A stretch of 48,268 nucleotides of DNA from an uncultured Opitutales bacterium (GTDB lineage Bacteria; Verrucomicrobiota; Verrucomicrobiia; Opitutales; Intestinicryptomonadaceae): positions 1 through 48,268 of the forward strand of contig URAJ01000016.1 in NCBI GenBank assembly GCA_900545715.1, given 5' to 3'. Each line of letters opens with the position of its first letter. Positions within the stretch are counted from its first letter, which is position 1. Under the pieces are notes generated by a model. The model did not search any database, was not told the DNA's origin, and saw nothing but the letters and a program-made list of their open reading frames with translations. The translations under genes and the position numbers were made by a program. Below, one piece after another: positions 45,320 through 48,268 of this stretch.

Positions 45320-45346
45320 GCGGACGGCTTCATAAGCTGTGTCCGC
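45320..45346 (-). other. Hairpin between the HhH gene and thiG
   Basis: On the minus strand GCGGAC pairs with GTCCGC (45341-45346 with 45320-45325), and an inner GCTT/AAGC closes a short loop. No T-run follows, so it is not a simple terminator; it lies upstream of the thiG start and could be an mRNA element, but it is not a recognisable TPP riboswitch. Confidence 0.4.
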
Positions 45347-45366
45347 GACTATGCCTGGGTTGCGCG

Positions 45367-45615
45367 CTACTGGGTTTCGGCGAAATCCGTGGCAAGCTTC
45401 ATGTACTTTAACATTTCCGGCGGAATCTCAACCTTTATTTTGGACAAATCCGCCACGAGAGACTCCGGATCGCGCCCGCGCAGCTCGTATACCTCCCTAA
45501 AACCGAGGTCGAGCAACGCCCTCGCCCCCGCGACGTCCATTCGCGGGATTCTCATAAACGGGCTTTTCAAGGCGGCGTAATCGACCTTGCGCTTCTTCTG
45601 CGGCTGGCGGCGCAT
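45367..45615 (-). CDS. Small helix-hairpin-helix (Cdd1-like) protein
   Basis: This 82-residue protein resembles the pathogenicity-locus/Cdd1 family of small helix-hairpin-helix proteins. After a basic start (MRRQPQKKRKVDYAALK), the helix-hairpin-helix reads FMRIPRMDVAGARALLDLGF, then EVYELRGRDPESLVADLSK, matching the family's LGIRSVEELKGRDPEELY pattern. The C-terminal helix is MLKYMKLATDFAE. Such domains bind DNA in other proteins; the role here is unknown. It lies between a TPR gene and thiG in the coaX-thiH series, 1 base after the TPR stop. Confidence 0.75.
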   Translation of the reverse strand: MRRQPQKKRKVDYAALKSPFMRIPRMDVAGARALLDLGFREVYELRGRDPESLVADLSKIKVEIPPEMLKYMKLATDFAETQ

Positions 45616-45616
45616 A

Positions 45617-46816
45617 TTATTTTTTTGCCGCGTCGATTTTATCCTGCACCTGTTTGGCGCGCTTGTCGGAGGAGAATTTTTTGACGCCCTCCTCGATTAG
45701 CTTCAAGACCTGTTCGTCTTTGTACAGGAATTCCGAGTTTTTGCCTATCGCCGCCGCATAGAACATGTCGGGCTTGTCGTTGCGCACGGCGTACAGTATC
45801 AGCCCCGCCCTTACCTGCGGCAATATTTCAGCCGTATCGGCGGCGTCTTTAAACATATTCCAGACGTCCTCGTTCTTCGAGAGAACAAAGAGCTCTATGC
45901 CGTCGAGCACGGCCGCTTCATCGCCGAGTTCGCGGGCGGTCTTTATGAGGTTTGCCGCCTCCATAACTCCTCCGACGCGGTAAGAGACCAATGCCTTACC
46001 CCTTAACGCAAGCGTATTTTTAGGCTCGGATTTTAGTATGTTGTTGTATATTTCAAGCGCGAGAGGCCAAGACTCCAACAGCGCGGCAGCCCTTGCGGGA
46101 ACTACGCTTGCGGAAGGCGTCCATAAGTCGCGAGTGCCGAGGTATAGGCGGAGAATTGTCGCGAGCGCGTCGGGGGTCGAGGAAGAAATTATCTTGCGCG
46201 CATCTATGCCTCCTACGAGCTCCTTTACGAGCGCATTATCAGGATTTTTCGAATCTCTAAGGGCATAAACCATTGCGAGATTGAGTGACTCGAGATTTTC
46301 TTTGGCGAGTTTTTTAAGCGTCGGCAGGTACGCGGAAATTTCGTCGGGTTTTTGCTGTATTATGCACACTGTTGCGGCATATACCGCGGAGGGTTCGTCG
46401 CCGAGTCTTACAGCTTTGTCGTAGTATTTTTTAGACGCCTCAAAATCCTTTGAGAGCATAGACAAAGTTCCGAGAGTGCGGATGGCACGCAAGTTGTCCG
46501 GGCGCGCCGCGAGGAACGTTTCGAACAATGACTTTGCCTTTTGCATGTTTCCCATCCCCATATAGCACACGGCAACCGGCAAAAGCTCTTCCGGCTTGTA
46601 GGAGTCCGGGGCGGCCTCGTAGCTTTTAATTGCGGCTTCGTTTGCCTCGCGGTTTGAAAACACAACCGGGGAATCGAACAACTCCGTCTTTGAATACGAG
46701 GACTTGTCTTTAAGCAGATCCGGCGACGGCGCGGGTACGGAAGTTTGGGCGCAAACGCCTGCCGATATTGTCAGTGCCGCAAGCACCGCGGTAATTGTAC
46801 GTTTTATTTCAGTCAT
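45617..46816 (-). CDS. Exported TPR-repeat protein
   Basis: This 399-residue protein has a signal peptide (MTEIKRTITAVLAALTISAG, then VCAQ) and a series of tetratricopeptide helices: LLPVAVCYMGMGNMQKAKSL, AIRTLGTLSMLSKDFEASKK, ALEIYNNILKSEPKNTLALR, GVMEAANLIKTARELGD. It is probably a periplasmic scaffold. The start at 46816 is chosen because it fits the signal peptide and overlaps the coaX stop by 4 bases (ATGA); a longer frame would run into coaX. Its partner is unknown. Confidence 0.88.
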   Translation of the reverse strand: MTEIKRTITAVLAALTISAGVCAQTSVPAPSPDLLKDKSSYSKTELFDSPVVFSNREANEAAIKSYEAAPDSYKPEELLPVAVCYMGMGNMQKAKSLFETFLAARPDNLRAIRTLGTLSMLSKDFEASKKYYDKAVRLGDEPSAVYAATVCIIQQKPDEISAYLPTLKKLAKENLESLNLAMVYALRDSKNPDNALVKELVGGIDARKIISSSTPDALATILRLYLGTRDLWTPSASVVPARAAALLESWPLALEIYNNILKSEPKNTLALRGKALVSYRVGGVMEAANLIKTARELGDEAAVLDGIELFVLSKNEDVWNMFKDAADTAEILPQVRAGLILYAVRNDKPDMFYAAAIGKNSEFLYKDEQVLKLIEEGVKKFSSDKRAKQVQDKIDAAKK

Positions 46817-47598
46817 TTTCTTCCTTCGTTTAAAATATAAGAACGAGCCAAACCCAATGCGGAAAGATTGGACTCTATTTTTCTGCCTGCAAGCCATTTT
46901 TTAGGAAGGAGATCTACACTCCCGCCTGTAAAAACCGTCTTTTGGGCGATATCGCCGTTCGGGAAATATTCTTTTTCTATATCGGAAATTATCCCGTCGG
47001 CGAGCTTGCAAAAACCCTTTACGCAACCTACATACATAGCCTCGACAGTATCTTTGCCGATTGCCATGTCGAAGTCCGCGAGCGCCGGATTTATTTTTGG
47101 CAGCTGCGCCGCCCTTTCGGAGAGGTAGTCTGCGAATGCGTGCATTCCCGGGGCGATTGCCCCTCCCGCATATCTGCCGGCTTCGTCGACAAAATCAATC
47201 GTCACCGCCGTTCCCATATCGACCGATATGTATGGGGGATCAAAAAATATTCCAGCCCCCACGGCGTCGGCAATTCTGTCGTCCCCAACCTGCGCCGGGT
47301 TTTTCAAGTCTATTTCTATCGGGGCGTTTTTGTATGTGAGCCTCATCGCGCCTGCGCCTGTGCCCTCAATGAGCGCCGCGAACTCTTCCGAGCGCCGCGG
47401 CACCACCGAGCACCACGCGAGCGCGTCCGCCCCGGAGTTTTCAAAGAGCTGTTTTTGGGAAAAAATATGCGGAAAATTTTCCCCCTCGAAGTCGGAACTC
47501 CAGACGGCGGAGTATGCTGAACCGTCGAAGGCTACGACCGCACAGTGCGTACGCGTATTGCCTATATCGACGCAAAATATTTTTCGTTTAGTTTGCAT
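46813..47598 (-). CDS. coaX: Type III pantothenate kinase
   Basis: CoaX phosphorylates pantothenate in the first step of coenzyme A synthesis; it is a dimer of the ASKHA fold and needs a monovalent cation. The 261-residue protein has FCVDIGNTRTHCAVV (phosphate 1 motif), VGDDRIADAVGAGIFF, ISVDMGTAVTIDFVDEAGRY (phosphate 2), GGAIAPGMHAFADYLSERAA and KTVFTGGSVDLLP. It is the first gene of the coaX-TPR-HhH-thiG-thiH series and couples to the TPR gene by a 4-base overlap. Upstream is a terminator-like hairpin of the lipoprotein gene. Confidence 0.96.
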   Translation of the reverse strand: MQTKRKIFCVDIGNTRTHCAVVAFDGSAYSAVWSSDFEGENFPHIFSQKQLFENSGADALAWCSVVPRRSEEFAALIEGTGAGAMRLTYKNAPIEIDLKNPAQVGDDRIADAVGAGIFFDPPYISVDMGTAVTIDFVDEAGRYAGGAIAPGMHAFADYLSERAAQLPKINPALADFDMAIGKDTVEAMYVGCVKGFCKLADGIISDIEKEYFPNGDIAQKTVFTGGSVDLLPKKWLAGRKIESNLSALGLARSYILNEGRK

Positions 47599-47605
47599 TT
47601 AAAAG

Positions 47606-47643
47606 AAAAACCCGCAAAAAGCGTCAGCTTCTCGTCGGGTTTT
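47606..47643 (-). terminator. Terminator of the small lipoprotein gene
   Basis: On the minus strand AAAACCCG and CGGGTTTT pair (47636-47643 with 47607-47614) with an inner GACG..CGTC-like segment, followed by T-rich sequence. It separates the lipoprotein gene from coaX. Confidence 0.7.
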
Positions 47644-47711
47644 GAAATTAGTTAAATTCGGCAAGAGGGCACGCCCCCTTTGCCAAAACGGGAGATACTC
47701 TGGGGTAAGAA

Positions 47712-47966
47712 TTAGTAGTCTTCGACAGTCACCAGACCCCATGCGAAGGAGGTCTTGTCGCCCGAAGGCAATTCCATACCGCAAGCTTCATCCGTTCTGA
47801 TGTTTATCGAGGTATCGGAAGTCGGGGAGAAGCAGCCGGGTTCGTATGTGTACAGTCCGAAGAATGTGCTCTTCTGGTGCGCTGTTCTTTCGTTGCCCGT
47901 GTTGCAACCGCCGAGCATCGCTCCGGCGATAACCATAGAAATGAGTGCTAATATACGAAGTTTCAT
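47712..47966 (-). CDS. Small lipoprotein, unknown function
   Basis: This is an 84-residue predicted lipoprotein. The ATG at 47966 opens MKLRILALISMVIAGA with lipobox MLGGC; a longer in-frame start exists but would place a charged stretch before the signal. The mature part is polar, with HQKSTFFGLYTYEPGCFS and TDEACGMELPSG, two further Cys that could form a disulfide, and SFAWGLVTVEDY at the end. No family was recognised. It has its own terminator and is upstream of coaX in the same direction. Confidence 0.75.
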   Translation of the reverse strand: MKLRILALISMVIAGAMLGGCNTGNERTAHQKSTFFGLYTYEPGCFSPTSDTSINIRTDEACGMELPSGDKTSFAWGLVTVEDY

Positions 47967-48145
47967 GGAAAACGAATTTATGAATGCTCGCCTGAAATGC
48001 AATCTATTTTTTTCATTTTTTTTCGTTGCGGGAAACTTTCGGCCTAGTTATACATTTATATAAAACAGACCAATCGCACTAAGCGGGTATATTCTGCCGG
48101 CTTTGCCGCCGGCGCAAATTTTTAATAAAAAAACAAAACTACAAC

Positions 48146-48268
48146 ATGCAAAACATATTTCACGGCAAAACTACAAAATGCCGTTTTGCGCATATTATCG
48201 CAATATTAGCCGGAATAATGCTCGCCTTTTCGGGCAATGCTTTGGCACAGCAACAGCAGGCCAAGCTG
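48146..48268 (+). CDS. Exported protein, 5' part
   Basis: The ATG at 48146 opens a frame that runs off the window's end. The 41 visible residues are a signal peptide: a basic start (MQNIFHGKTTKCRFAH), a hydrophobic core (IIAILAGIMLAFSG), and a cleavage region NALA followed by QQQQAK. The mature protein is outside the window and cannot be identified. The weak hairpin at 48096-48113 (GCCGGC repeated as an inverted pair) lies just upstream. Confidence 0.7.
   Translation, partial: MQNIFHGKTTKCRFAHIIAILAGIMLAFSGNALAQQQQAKL

Noticed and set aside
45303..45366. A thiS gene or TPP riboswitch before thiG
   Set aside because: The gap is only 64 bases; it shows a hairpin but no ThiS frame ending in Gly-Gly and no TPP riboswitch core sequences.

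Overview
The window reads as a chromosomal segment of a Verrucomicrobiota bacterium, most likely an Opitutae-like (Puniceicoccales/Opitutales) lineage, possibly host- or gut-associated. The grounds are three exported proteins ending in a Verrucomicrobia-style PEP-CTERM signal (VPEP, hydrophobic stretch, RRRK), a lysine/alanine-rich histone H1-like protein, secreted GH5 and GH10 glycoside hydrolases, a metX-metW pair, and many weak Shine-Dalgarno sites. The taxonomic call is inference. No phage, IS, CRISPR or rRNA was seen; there is one tRNA (Gly, TCC).

Layout. 1-3.3 kb: the 3' end of purE, a divergent RluA-type pseudouridine synthase, and PEP-CTERM protein A. 3.8-4.9 kb (minus): secreted GH5 hydrolase. 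5.3-16.0 kb (plus): a housekeeping run of secG, a LolA-like exported protein, an M29 aminopeptidase, rluD, metY, ppk1, an HtrA-like pseudoprotease, metX, metW and clpP. 16.4-20.2 kb: two Tat-leader genes, one broken by a stop codon and a frameshift, the other an intact FAD-dependent oxidoreductase. 20.4-21.9 kb: PEP-CTERM protein B. 22.0-28.1 kb (minus): a small lipoprotein, an ABC-F ATPase, an SGNH hydrolase, a cobalamin adenosyltransferase coupled to argS, and an unknown protein. 28.2-30.1 kb (plus): a DUF456 membrane protein, tRNA-Gly and hisG, with three degenerate hairpin repeats and a strong terminator behind hisG. 30.1-31.7 kb (minus): a GH10 xylanase gene frameshifted at an A8 tract. 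32.0-35.9 kb (minus): a complete potABCD polyamine importer. 36.4-42.5 kb (minus): the H1-like protein, fmt, der, an aminotransferase, an Lrp/AsnC regulator and PEP-CTERM protein C. 42.6-48.0 kb (minus): a YtqB/MnmM-like methyltransferase, then coaX, a TPR protein, a helix-hairpin-helix protein, thiG and thiH in one close-packed series, and a small lipoprotein upstream. The window ends in the 5' end of an exported protein.

How the genes fit together. metX makes O-acetylhomoserine and metY sulfhydrylates it, so both dedicated steps of direct methionine synthesis are present, with metW beside metX. GH5, GH10, the SGNH hydrolase and the two Tat genes suggest plant or host polysaccharide use. potABCD gives polyamine uptake. 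thiG/thiH make the thiamine thiazole, but thiS is not in the window.

The observations most worth following are the HtrA-like protein that has lost all three catalytic residues and is translationally coupled to metX, the triplicated hairpin array after hisG, the two disrupted carbohydrate-related genes, the lysine-rich protein with a cysteine-rich tail, and the module shared by PEP-CTERM proteins A and B.
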